Assembly (NCBI GenBank): GCA_041485905.1
Contig: JBGPKK010000001.1
Span: 1-64,000, forward strand
Length of the DNA stretch: 64,000 nt
Source of the DNA: JAHFUI01 sp041485905
GTDB taxonomy: Bacteria; Acidobacteriota; Vicinamibacteria; Vicinamibacterales; CAVVIG01
Direction of reading: 5' to 3'
Made by a program: the position numbers and the translations under genes. Positions 9,016 through 17,356 of this stretch are shown piece after piece (the first letter of the stretch is position 1; each line of letters opens with the position of its first letter). The notes under the pieces were generated by a model. It did not search any database. It had not been told where the DNA came from and worked only from the letters and a program-made list of their open reading frames with translations.

Positions 9016-11957
9016 TGGCGACGCCTCTCCCACTGAGCTCTCACGCAAAACCTGTCGATTCATTTGCCCGGGCCGCCGAGCTCGAACATGAGCTGAAACG
9101 GACGATCCGCGGTGAAGTGCGCTTCGATCGCGGCAGCCGCGCGCTGTACGCGACCGACGGATCGAACTACCGGCAGATTCCCATCGGGCTCGTGGTCCCC
9201 CGCGACGCCGACGATGTCGTCGCGGCGGTGGCGGCGTGCAGAAAGTACGACGCGCCCATTCTGCCGCGTGGGGCGGGAACGAGCCTGGCCGGACAGTGCT
9301 GCAATGTCGCGGTGGTCCTCGACTTCACCAAATACATGAACCGGATCGTCGAGATCGACCCGGCACGGCGATTCGCGCGTGTACAGCCGGGTGTCGTACT
9401 CGATACGCTGCGGAACGGGGCGGAAGCGCACCAGCTGACGTTTGGGCCGGATCCGTCCACGCACAGCCGGTGCACGCTCGGCGGCATGATCGGCAACAAC
9501 TCCTGCGGGACGCACTCGCTGCTCGCCGGCAAGACTGTCGACAACGTCGAGGAACTGCGCGTCCTGCTGTACGACGGCACACAACTGACGGTCGGGACCA
9601 CACACGCGAGCGAGCTCGACGCGATCGTGAACGAGGGAGGGCGCCGAGGCGAGATCTATTCGGGACTGCGCACGATTCGCGATCGGTACGCCGATCAGAT
9701 ACGCGCGCGATTTCCACAGATCCCGAGACGCGTGTCGGGCTACAACCTCGACGAACTGCTGCCGGAGCACGGCTTCAACGTGGCTCGGGCGCTGGTGGGC
9801 ACCGAAGGCACGTGCGCGGTGGTGCTCGAAGCCAAAGTGACGCTGATACACAGTCCGCAGCATCGCGCGCTCGTCGGCCTGGGATATCCCGATGCGTTCG
9901 CGGCCGCCGACCACGTGCTGGAGATCCTCGAGTTTCATCCCATCGGCCTCGAAGGCTTCGAGGGCAACATCATCGACGGGCTGCACAAGAAGGGCGCGCC
10001 GAATCTGGACCTTCTTCCGGAGGGCCGCGGCATTCTGCTCGTGGAATTCGGGTTCGACGATTCCGAAGAGGCCTCGCAGACCGCCCAGCGTTTCATCGAC
10101 CGCATGCGTCGCATCACCGGGGCACCCACCACGCGTCTGTACTCGAAAAGCGAAGCGCGAGCGATGTGGAAGATCCGGGAGTCGGGGCCACGCGCGGCTG
10201 CCGCCGCGCCGGGCGCGCCTCTCGAGTGGGAGGGATGGGACGATTCGGCAGTCGCGCCGGAGAAGCTGGGTGCCTATCTACGCGCGCTTCGCGCCCTGCT
10301 GGACACATACGGCTATCGGACGGCGTTCTACGGGCATTTCGGCCACGGCTGCATTCACATGCGCGTCAACTTCGACCTGTTCACCGAGAGCGGCATCCGC
10401 GCCTACGGAGAGTTCGTCGATCGCGCGGCGGATCTCGTCGTCAGCTACGGCGGATCGCTGTCAGGGGAACACGGCGACGGTCAATCGCGCGGCGCGCTTC
10501 TTCCGAAGATGTTCGGACAGGAGATCATGGGCGCGTTCCGCGAGTTCAAATCGATCTGGGATCCCGGCAACAGGCTGAACCCGCACAAGGTCGTCGATGC
10601 GTACCTGCCGACGGAAAATCTCCGGCTCGGCGCCGACTACGCGCCGGCGCAGCCGAAGACACATTTCGCGTTTCCCGACGATGGAGGATCGCTGGCCAGG
10701 GCGACGCTGCGATGCGTCGGGCTGGGCGAATGCCGCAAGCACGACGGCGGTTCGATGTGCCCCAGCTACATGGTGACGCTCGAAGAGGAGCACAGCACCC
10801 GCGGGCGCGCGCACATGCTGTTCGAGTTGCTGCAGGGAGAGGTGGTCCCCAACGGGTGGAAGGATGAGCACGTCAAGCATGCGCTCGATCTGTGCCTGTC
10901 CTGCAAGGCCTGCAAGTCCGAGTGCCCGACCAATGTCGACATCGCCACGTATCGTGCCGAATTTCTCTCGCACTATTACGAGCGCAGGCGCCGGCCGCTG
11001 CACGCGTACGCGTTCGGCATGGTCGATCGGTGGCTGCGCCTCGGATCGCTTGCGCCACAGCTGGCCAACTTTTTCGCGCGCGCGCCAGGCGTCAGCCCCG
11101 CGGTCCGCCGCGCGTTGCACGTGGCGCCCGAGCGCCGGCTGCCGCAGCTCTCCGCGGTCACCTTTCGTCAGTGGGCGCGCCGAAACGGCGTCAAAGAAGT
11201 ACGTAGGGCGGACCCTCTTGGGTCCGCCGCTCGCCGGCCCCACGTCTTGTTGTGGGTCGACACGTTCAACAACTACCTTCACCCGGAAACGAGCCAGGCG
11301 GCGCTGGCGGTGCTGCAGGCGGCCGGGTGCGACGTCATCATTCCGCGCCGGCTCCTCTGTTGCGGCCGGCCCCTCTACGACTTCGGCCTGCTCGATCGGG
11401 CGAAGGAGTATCTGCGTTCGATCCTGGAAGAGCTCGGCGAGTGCATCGACGCCGGCGTTCCGCTCGTTGTGCTGGAGCCGAGCTGCGCGTCGGTATTTCG
11501 CGACGAGCTGCGCAATCTCTTTCCGACGGACGAACGTGCCGCGAGACTTCGGAACCAGACGTTTCTGCTCGCGGAGTTTCTGGAATCTCGACCGACGGAC
11601 TATAAGCCTCCGCGGCTGGCCAGAAAAATCCTGCTGCATGGCCACTGCCATCAGAAGGCGATCATGAGCATGGGCGATGAAGAATCGTTGCTGCGGAAGA
11701 TGGGCGTCGATCTGCAATCGCTCGACTCCGGCTGCTGCGGCATGGCGGGCGCGTTCGGATTCGAAGCCGATAAGTTCGCGATTTCGCAGGCGATCGGCGA
11801 GCGGGTGCTGCTGCCCGCCGTCCGCGCGGCGGCCGACGAGACGCTGATCGTGTCGGATGGATTCAGTTGTCGAGAGCAGATCCAGCAGGCCACGGGCCGG
11901 ACAGCCATGCACGTGGCGGAAGTGCTACATCTGGCGATCACGAATGCACAAGGATGA
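9015..11957 (+). CDS. FAD-binding and Fe-S-binding 2-hydroxyacid oxidase (fused)
   Basis: About 980 residues fusing a GlcD-like flavoprotein with a GlcF-like iron-sulfur part, as in YdiJ/D-lactate dehydrogenase-type single-chain enzymes; glycolate, D-lactate or 2-hydroxyglutarate are candidate substrates. In order: a VAO-type FAD domain (PRGAGTSLAGQ near 95; GGMIGNNSCGTHS near 156), an FAD-oxidase C domain with GHFGHGCIHMRVNF and GEHGDG, a 4Fe-4S segment (CLSCKACKSECP near 630), and two CCG-type cysteine modules (CCGRPLYDFG; SGCCGMAG). The start at 9015 overlaps the previous stop; a longer upstream frame from 8676 only shadows that gene. A palindromic repeat (11200-11228) is read in frame in the linker between the Fe-S and CCG parts (residues 728-741). 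Confidence 0.85.
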   Translation: MATPLPLSSHAKPVDSFARAAELEHELKRTIRGEVRFDRGSRALYATDGSNYRQIPIGLVVPRDADDVVAAVAACRKYDAPILPRGAGTSLAGQCCNVAVVLDFTKYMNRIVEIDPARRFARVQPGVVLDTLRNGAEAHQLTFGPDPSTHSRCTLGGMIGNNSCGTHSLLAGKTVDNVEELRVLLYDGTQLTVGTTHASELDAIVNEGGRRGEIYSGLRTIRDRYADQIRARFPQIPRRVSGYNLDELLPEHGFNVARALVGTEGTCAVVLEAKVTLIHSPQHRALVGLGYPDAFAAADHVLEILEFHPIGLEGFEGNIIDGLHKKGAPNLDLLPEGRGILLVEFGFDDSEEASQTAQRFIDRMRRITGAPTTRLYSKSEARAMWKIRESGPRAAAAAPGAPLEWEGWDDSAVAPEKLGAYLRALRALLDTYGYRTAFYGHFGHGCIHMRVNFDLFTESGIRAYGEFVDRAADLVVSYGGSLSGEHGDGQSRGALLPKMFGQEIMGAFREFKSIWDPGNRLNPHKVVDAYLPTENLRLGADYAPAQPKTHFAFPDDGGSLARATLRCVGLGECRKHDGGSMCPSYMVTLEEEHSTRGRAHMLFELLQGEVVPNGWKDEHVKHALDLCLSCKACKSECPTNVDIATYRAEFLSHYYERRRRPLHAYAFGMVDRWLRLGSLAPQLANFFARAPGVSPAVRRALHVAPERRLPQLSAVTFRQWARRNGVKEVRRADPLGSAARRPHVLLWVDTFNNYLHPETSQAALAVLQAAGCDVIIPRRLLCCGRPLYDFGLLDRAKEYLRSILEELGECIDAGVPLVVLEPSCASVFRDELRNLFPTDERAARLRNQTFLLAEFLESRPTDYKPPRLARKILLHGHCHQKAIMSMGDEESLLRKMGVDLQSLDSGCCGMAGAFGFEADKFAISQAIGERVLLPAVRAAADETLIVSDGFSCREQIQQATGRTAMHVAEVLHLAITNAQG
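11200..11228. repeat. In-frame palindromic element, GGCGGACCC family
   Basis: GGCGGACCC (11207-11215), a 4-nt loop TCTT, then GGGTCCGCC (11220-11228): a perfect 9-bp stem, preceded by TACGTAG. Stem length and sequence match the copy at 19367-19388, and the loop differs. It is translated as EVRRADPLGSAA within the FAD/Fe-S oxidase. Confidence 0.75.
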
Positions 11958-12007
11958 ATGCATGATGCTTTCTGGGTTGTGATGCACTGTGCATTTCGCA
12001 TTGTGCA
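11958..12007. repeat. AT-richer repeat tract built on GTGCATT/AATGCA between convergent genes
   Basis: A short tract of degenerate, partly palindromic 7-8-mers (GTGCATT, ATGCATT, AATGCAT) fills the gap between two converging genes. Its composition is clearly lower in GC than the neighbours. Similar words recur at 25590-25672, also between convergent genes. It could form hairpins and act as a shared terminator. Confidence 0.5.
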
Positions 12008-13198
12008 TTATGCATTCCGTCTGTCATCCGTAAGCGCATCGATCTCGCTCTCGTTGAACCCGAATTCCTCGAGCACTTCGCGGGTGTGCTCGCCGAGCAG
12101 CGGCGCGCGCCGTGTGGCATCCGGCGGCGTGGCGCTCAACTTGAGCGGCGAACCCAAGGTGCGAAGGTGGCCGAGCACGGGATGATCCGTTTCCATGACC
12201 ATGCCGCGTGCCTGGACCTGCGGATCGGCGAACACCTGCGAGTAGTCGTTAATAGGTCCGCAGGGAATCTCGCGTTTCTCGAACATCTCGAGCCATTCGC
12301 TGCGCGGGCGCATGACCGTGACGCGCTCGATCAAGCCGGCCAGCGTGCTGCGATGGCGCATGCGGCTCGCGTTGTCGGCAAACTCGCTGGCCGCGGCCCA
12401 TTCAGGATGGTCGAGCGCCTCGCACAGGCGGCGAAACAGGCGGTCGGTGTTGGCGCCAATGGTGACGTAACCGTCGGCGCAGCGGATGGCTTGGTACGGC
12501 GCGCTCATCCGATGAGCAGACCCCATAGCCGTGGGCGCTCCCAATCCCGAGAAATACTCCGTGGCTTCCCACACGGAAAGCGCGACGCCCGCCTCCACGA
12601 GCGACGTGTCGATGTATTGGCCCTGTCCGGTGCGATGGCGGTAGTGCAGCGCCGCGAGCACGCCGGTGAGCGCGAAGAGCGCCGCACCGAGATCGGTGAC
12701 GGGGATGCCCGCTTTGACGGGCGCCCCGCCGGGGTCGCCCGTAATCGACATGATGCCGGCGACGCCCTGGGCGATGAGATCGAAGCCGCCTTTTGCGCGG
12801 TCTGGTCCCGTTTGGCCGTAGCCGGAGATCGACGCGTAGATCAATCCCGGGTTAACGGCGGAGAGCGCCGGATAATCCAGCCCGAACGCGCGCATCACAC
12901 CGGGCCGGTAGTTCTCGATTAGGATGTCGGTCGAGCGGGCCATGCGTGTCAGCGCTCGCTGACCCTCACCCGACTTGAGATTCAACACGAGACTACGCTT
13001 GCCGCGGTTGACAGCGTTGAACGCGGGACTTTCGGTGCCGACGGCGCCCACCATCTGTCTGGTCGAATCGCCGGCCGGTGGCTCGACCTTGATGACGTCG
13101 GCCCCGAGGTCGGCAAGGATCACCGAGCAGAACGGTCCCGCCATGAACAGGGTCACATCGAGGACGCGCAGACCGTCAAGCGCTTTCGTATCGGACAA
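12008..13198 (-). CDS. Class III (CaiB/BaiF) acyl-CoA transferase
   Basis: A family III CoA-transferase that moves CoA between organic acids. The approximately 396-residue protein opens with LDGLRVLDVT, has GADVIKVEPP, the NRGKRSLVLNL strand and the region GGFDLIAQGVAG that carries the catalytic aspartate. The start is uncertain: a GTG at 13222 lies inside an AACTTTGCACTTTG repeat and would add eight repeat-encoded residues, so the TTG at 13198 is preferred on family length. It is divergent from an enoyl-CoA hydratase across the repeat; the pair suggests activation and degradation of a carboxylic acid. The substrate is unknown. Confidence 0.85.
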   Translation of the reverse strand: MSDTKALDGLRVLDVTLFMAGPFCSVILADLGADVIKVEPPAGDSTRQMVGAVGTESPAFNAVNRGKRSLVLNLKSGEGQRALTRMARSTDILIENYRPGVMRAFGLDYPALSAVNPGLIYASISGYGQTGPDRAKGGFDLIAQGVAGIMSITGDPGGAPVKAGIPVTDLGAALFALTGVLAALHYRHRTGQGQYIDTSLVEAGVALSVWEATEYFSGLGAPTAMGSAHRMSAPYQAIRCADGYVTIGANTDRLFRRLCEALDHPEWAAASEFADNASRMRHRSTLAGLIERVTVMRPRSEWLEMFEKREIPCGPINDYSQVFADPQVQARGMVMETDHPVLGHLRTLGSPLKLSATPPDATRRAPLLGEHTREVLEEFGFNESEIDALTDDRRNA

Positions 13199-13200
13199 CT

Positions 13201-13240
13201 TCTGAAACTTTGAACTTTGCACTTTGAACTTTGCACTTGT
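13201..13240. repeat. Tandem AACTTTGCACTTTG tract between divergent genes
   Basis: About three degenerate copies of a 14-bp word (AACTTTGCACTTTG) occupy the divergent gap where promoters would be expected. The tract is much lower in GC than the flanking genes. In one direction it can be read as the first codons of the CoA-transferase. Confidence 0.55.
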
Positions 13241-13257
13241 ACCTGAGGGAGGAATCC

Positions 13258-14043
13258 TTGTCTACCACTCACGCGACGTACGACGCACACGGGCCCCTGG
13301 CGACCCTCACCTTCAATCGCCCGGAGGCGAGAAACGCGATGACGTGGGACATGTATCAGGCGCTCGTTGACGCGTGCGAGCGCGTGGACGGCGATCCGGA
13401 CATCCGCGTGCTCATCTTGAAAGGCGCGGGCGGCAGGGCGTTCGTTGCCGGCACCGATATCAAGCAGTTCGAGGGCTTCCGCGAACCGGAAGACGGGGTG
13501 AACTACGAGCGGCGGATCGATGCCGTGCTGGCCAGGCTCGAACGCGTCACGAAAGCGACGATCGCGCAGGTGCAGGGCGTGGCTGCCGGCGGCGGATGCG
13601 CCATCGCCCTCGCCTGCGACCTGCGGGTGGCGACGCCCGAGTCGACCTTCGGCATCCCCATCGCGAGAACGCTGGGCAATTGTCTCTCGGGCGCGAGCTA
13701 CAGCCGCCTCGTCGATCTGCTCGGTCCGGGCCCCGTGAAAGACCTCCTCTTCACAGGCCGGTTCCTCGATGCGGCCGAGGCCCAGGCGCGCGGCGTGGTC
13801 AACCGGATCGCATCGGCTGAATCGATCGAGCGCGAGGTGGAGGAGTACGCCTCGCGCATCGCGTCGAACGCGCCTCTCACACTGCGGGCGACCAAGGAAA
13901 TGATCCGGCGAATCTCGGCCGAGCGACGGCTGCGCGAGGGCGACGACCGCGACCTGATCGTGATGTGCTACACGAGCGCCGATTTCCGGGAGGGCGTCGA
14001 TGCGTTTCTGGCGAAGCGCAAGCCAGTGTGGACGGGCAAATAG
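13258..14043 (+). CDS. Enoyl-CoA hydratase/isomerase family protein
   Basis: Crotonase-fold protein of about 261 residues. Seen: FNRPEARNAM, a first oxyanion-hole segment GRAFVAGTDIKQF, and AAGGGCAIALACDLRVA for the second. One of the two classical catalytic glutamates seems not to be in its usual place (IPIARTLG rather than PE in that loop), so hydratase activity is not certain. The start is the TTG at 13258, because a strong GAGGGAGGA ribosome site sits just before it; upstream in-frame codons fall in repeat sequence. Its divergent neighbour is a CoA-transferase. Confidence 0.8.
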   Translation: MSTTHATYDAHGPLATLTFNRPEARNAMTWDMYQALVDACERVDGDPDIRVLILKGAGGRAFVAGTDIKQFEGFREPEDGVNYERRIDAVLARLERVTKATIAQVQGVAAGGGCAIALACDLRVATPESTFGIPIARTLGNCLSGASYSRLVDLLGPGPVKDLLFTGRFLDAAEAQARGVVNRIASAESIEREVEEYASRIASNAPLTLRATKEMIRRISAERRLREGDDRDLIVMCYTSADFREGVDAFLAKRKPVWTGK

Positions 14044-14066
14044 CGACCCGCAGGGCGAATCGCGTT

Positions 14067-15341
14067 CTACGAGACCACCAAGGTCGCGCCATCGTCGAAG
14101 GGCACCTCCACGCGCATCCAGAACGACAGCACGGCGCCAAGCAGCAGGAGGCCGAGCGAGCCGATGAACGGCACGTGCCAGTTGCCGGTCAGATCCGCGA
14201 GGTATCCGAAGGCAAACGGCGAGAGCACGGCGGCGACCGCGGACCCCGTATTCATGAACCCGCTGGCGGTTCCCGAATACCTGGGCGCGATGTCCATCGG
14301 AATGGCCCACATCGGCCCAATCACCAGCTCCGCGCAGAAGAACGCTCCCGCCAGGCTGACGATGATCACGGTCAGGTCGCGCGTCATGAATATCGGCACG
14401 AGAAACAGCGCCGAGCTCAGAAATCCGACGACGATGACGTTGCGGCGCGCCTTTCGCAGATCGCCGGTTCGGCGCAGCAGCGAATCGCTGATGATCCCGC
14501 CGAGATAATCGCCGGCCACGCCGGCCGCGAACACGGTCGACGACAGCTTCGCCGAGCTCATGATGTTGACGCCGTACTCCTGCGTAAAGAACTGCGGCAG
14601 CCAGTTGATGTAGAGCCACAGCGTCCAGCCGTAACAGAAGTACACGATGGTCACGGGCAGCATCCGCACGGCCAGGCGCTTCCACGGCACGTCCACGCGT
14701 TGAGCAGACAGCGGCGCACCTTGATTAGGCAGCCGCGCGAGCTCTTCACGCGTCATGCCGGGATGCTCGGCCGGGATGTTCCGAAAATAGAGCACCCAGA
14801 CGATGACCCACACGATGCTCAGACAGCCGAGGGCCACAAACGAACCGCGCCACGTGACGGTCACCACCAGCCACGCGACGATCGGCGGCGTGATGGCGTT
14901 GCCGCCCCTCGCAAACGCGTGCGTGAGGCCCTGCGCGAACCCGCGGCGATCGGGAGGCGTCCAGGCCTGCATCGCGCGAGTGGCGACCGGGAACGTTGCG
15001 CCCTCGCCGAAGCCCAGCATCACGCGCACCAGAAACAGCGTCATGAAGCTGCCGGCGAGGCCGGTGAGCAGCGTCGCGGCGGCCCAGATGAGGCCGCACG
15101 TAAAGAGCGTCCACCGCGGGCCGAACCGATCGCCGACCCATCCGCCGAAAATCTGGAAGAGGATGTAGGGAACGCCGAACGCGGACGCGATGGTTCCCCA
15201 CTGCGTGGCCGTCAGCCCGAGTTCTTTTCTGATCGCGCCGGCCGCCGTCGCGACGTTCGCGCGATCGACGTAGGTAATCAGGTACATGACGCACAGCAGG
15301 CCGAGGATAATTTCGCTCGTCTTGGGCCGCCGGAGGCGCAT
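14067..15341 (-). CDS. MFS transporter, anion:cation symporter (hexuronate/galactonate) type
   Basis: About 424 residues with 12 predicted membrane helices. The first-loop features (VDRANVATAAG, GWVGDRFGPRW, GFGEGATFPV) match the ACS family (ExuT/GudP/DgoT), which imports sugar acids or other organic anions with protons. The start is placed at the ATG at 15341; upstream codons in the open frame come from the palindromic repeat at 15373. It converges with the enoyl-CoA hydratase. The substrate cannot be set from sequence. Confidence 0.82.
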   Translation of the reverse strand: MRLRRPKTSEIILGLLCVMYLITYVDRANVATAAGAIRKELGLTATQWGTIASAFGVPYILFQIFGGWVGDRFGPRWTLFTCGLIWAAATLLTGLAGSFMTLFLVRVMLGFGEGATFPVATRAMQAWTPPDRRGFAQGLTHAFARGGNAITPPIVAWLVVTVTWRGSFVALGCLSIVWVIVWVLYFRNIPAEHPGMTREELARLPNQGAPLSAQRVDVPWKRLAVRMLPVTIVYFCYGWTLWLYINWLPQFFTQEYGVNIMSSAKLSSTVFAAGVAGDYLGGIISDSLLRRTGDLRKARRNVIVVGFLSSALFLVPIFMTRDLTVIIVSLAGAFFCAELVIGPMWAIPMDIAPRYSGTASGFMNTGSAVAAVLSPFAFGYLADLTGNWHVPFIGSLGLLLLGAVLSFWMRVEVPFDDGATLVVS

Positions 15342-15372
15342 GGCGAGAGAGCCTAACACGGCTGGCTGCACC

Positions 15373-15413
15373 GGCGGACCTAATAAGGTCCGCCCTACGT
15401 ACGTAGGCCCGGC
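15373..15413. repeat. Palindromic element, GGCGGACCT-AATA-AGGTCCGCC plus CTACGTACGTAG
   Basis: A 9-bp stem (15373-15381 with 15386-15394) around the loop AATA, followed by the 12-bp palindrome CTACGTACGTAG and GCCCGGC. Compared with 19367, the last stem pair is T-A instead of C-G on both arms, a compensatory change. It lies in the divergent gap between the MFS and metallo-beta-lactamase genes. Confidence 0.75.
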
Positions 15414-15450
15414 ATCTGCTAAGCTGACGGGCTGCAAGGAGCTTTCACAC

Positions 15451-16407
15451 ATGAAAACAATCGCATTCCGTTTCTCGTGGGCGATGCTGGCGGCGATCGC
15501 CCTCGCGACCACCTCGGCTCAGGCCCAGCAGGGCCGGGCCGGTCAACCGGCAGCGCCGGCCGCCGCGGCGCCGGCGGCCCCGGACTTCAGCAAGATCGAG
15601 ATCAAGGCGACGAAGATCGCCGGCAACTTCTACACCCTCGAAGGCCAGGGCGGCATGATCGGCGCGCTGGTCGGCCCCGACGGCGTCTTCATGGTCGACA
15701 GTCAATTCGCCCCTCTGACCGACAAGATCGTGGCCGCGGTGAAGCAGATTTCGGACGGCCGCATCCGGTTTCTGGTGAACACGCACGTGCACGGCGATCA
15801 CACGGGCGGCAATGAAAATCTCGGCAAGCTGGGCGTCGTGATTCTCGCGCGGCCGGAATTGCGCGCGCGTCTGGCGAAGCCCAATCCCGGGGCGAACGGC
15901 GCGCCTGTGGCGGGCGCGCCGCCGATGGCGTGGCCGGTGGTGACCTACACCGCGCCGCTGACGGTGCACATGAACGGCGAAGACATCCGGCTGATTCCGG
16001 TACCGGCCGCGCACACCGACGGCGACACGATGGTGTTCTTTCCGGGCCAGGACGTTCTGATGATGGGCGATTTCTTCCGCACGGTCGGCTACCCCAACAT
16101 CGACCGCGCCAACGGCGGCAGCTTGCAGGGCATGCTCGATGGGCTGCAGGCGGCCATCGATGTCGCGAAGCCGACGACCAAGGTGGTCCCAGGTCACGGC
16201 GCGATGACCGACCGTGCGGGAATCGCGGCGCATCGCGCGATGATCGTCGCGATTCGCGACAAAGTCGCGCCACTCGTTCGGCAGGGCAAGACCTTGGAAG
16301 AAGTCGTCGCGGCCAAGCCGACGTCCGATTACGATGCGCGCGTGCCCATGCCAGGCACGACCGGTGACCGATTCCTCGGGCAGGTGTACGCGGAGCTCAA
16401 GAAATAA
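15451..16407 (+). CDS. Exported metallo-beta-lactamase-fold hydrolase
   Basis: 318 residues: a Sec signal ending in AQA near residue 28, an Ala/Pro-rich spacer, then an MBL domain with the zinc motif NTHVHGDHTGG, a further metal aspartate in MMGDFF, and a last histidine in VPGHGAMT. It should be a periplasmic or secreted zinc hydrolase; beta-lactamase activity should not be assumed, since the fold serves many substrates. The ATG at 15451 follows AAGGAG by 9 bp; upstream open frame is repeat. The gene converges with an AEC transporter. Confidence 0.85.
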   Translation: MKTIAFRFSWAMLAAIALATTSAQAQQGRAGQPAAPAAAAPAAPDFSKIEIKATKIAGNFYTLEGQGGMIGALVGPDGVFMVDSQFAPLTDKIVAAVKQISDGRIRFLVNTHVHGDHTGGNENLGKLGVVILARPELRARLAKPNPGANGAPVAGAPPMAWPVVTYTAPLTVHMNGEDIRLIPVPAAHTDGDTMVFFPGQDVLMMGDFFRTVGYPNIDRANGGSLQGMLDGLQAAIDVAKPTTKVVPGHGAMTDRAGIAAHRAMIVAIRDKVAPLVRQGKTLEEVVAAKPTSDYDARVPMPGTTGDRFLGQVYAELKK

Positions 16408-16434
16408 AAATCGCCAGTCGTCGGTCGACAGTCA
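16408..16434. repeat. CAGTCGTCGGTCGACAGTC repeat at a convergent junction
   Basis: A GTCGAC-rich tract fills the 24-bp gap between two convergent genes and supplies the stop of the minus-strand gene. Related words occur at 25532-25552 and in the long palindrome inside pabB at 44396-44470. Confidence 0.5.
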
Positions 16435-17340
16435 GCGGAGATACGCGATCAGCGGCGTCAACGTGAACGGGCTCAGCATCGTCGACACGAACACCGCGCC
16501 AGTGACGAAGGCGGGCGCCACCTCGAACTCGAGCGCGAGGATCGTGGTCACGACCGCCACTGGCATCGATGCCAGCACGACCCCGGCCTGACGCGCGGGT
16601 CCGGTCACGCCCAGCAGCCACACGAGCGCCAGCGCCACCATCGGCGCGACCACGAGCGAGAGCCCGACGGCCACGGCAACCACCCAGGGCCGTTCGGGCA
16701 TCGTGGCGCGTTCGAGTTGCATGCCGAGGACGAGCATCATCATGGGCAGCGCCGCGTCGCTCAAGAGCCCGATTGGACGCGTCGCCGCGGCGGGAAGCTG
16801 AATCCCGGTTACCAGAACGATCACGGCGGCGCCAATCGCATACAGCGCCGGTACCTTGACGATTCCAGCCAACACCTGACGCACGCTCTGGCGACCGGCT
16901 GCGGCCAGTGACACGCCAACGGTGTACACCAACACCGACCCTGTGACGAAAAACACCGACCCGTACGACAGCGCCTCGCGGCCAAACGCGAACAGCACGA
17001 CGGGCAGTCCATAGTTGCCGCCGTTGGAGAACATCAGGACCAGCAAGAACGCGCTCAGCTCGGGTCGACTGAGTCGAAGAGGCACCGCCACCAGCCGGCC
17101 GATAAGTCCCATCGCCGCCGCGACGAGCACGGCCAGCAGCACGATACGCCCGAACTGCGGGCCGCTCACGTTCGACGTGACGAGCAGATTGAACACCAGA
17201 CACGGCACCAGGGCGTAGAAGACGATGCGAGCCAACGTTTTCACGTTGACGTCGAGACACCGCGCCAGCACGAAGCCGACACCGGCGATGAGAAACACCG
17301 GCAGGATGTCGGACGCAAAAATGGCAAGAAGGACACTCAC
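16432..17340 (-). CDS. AEC family (auxin efflux carrier-like) permease
   Basis: A 302-residue membrane protein with about ten hydrophobic helices in two five-helix halves. GVGFVLARCLDVNVKTL near the N-terminus and FSNGGNYGLPV in the crossover region are typical of AEC (MdcF/YfdV-like) carriers, which move small organic anions such as malonate or lactate. It is divergent from a histidine kinase, with starts closer than 20 bp. The last bases come from a GTCGAC repeat. The substrate is unknown. Confidence 0.82.
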   Translation of the reverse strand: MSVLLAIFASDILPVFLIAGVGFVLARCLDVNVKTLARIVFYALVPCLVFNLLVTSNVSGPQFGRIVLLAVLVAAAMGLIGRLVAVPLRLSRPELSAFLLVLMFSNGGNYGLPVVLFAFGREALSYGSVFFVTGSVLVYTVGVSLAAAGRQSVRQVLAGIVKVPALYAIGAAVIVLVTGIQLPAAATRPIGLLSDAALPMMMLVLGMQLERATMPERPWVVAVAVGLSLVVAPMVALALVWLLGVTGPARQAGVVLASMPVAVVTTILALEFEVAPAFVTGAVFVSTMLSPFTLTPLIAYLR

Positions 17341-17356
17341 GCGCTATTCTCCCTAT

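Noticed and set aside
12008..14043. Carnitine operon (caiB plus caiD)
   Set aside because: Only one CoA-transferase and one crotonase-fold protein are present, divergently arranged, and neither shows features specific to carnitine enzymes.
15451..16407. Antibiotic-resistance metallo-beta-lactamase
   Set aside because: The HxHxDH fold is shared by many hydrolases. Nothing here is specific to class B beta-lactamases.
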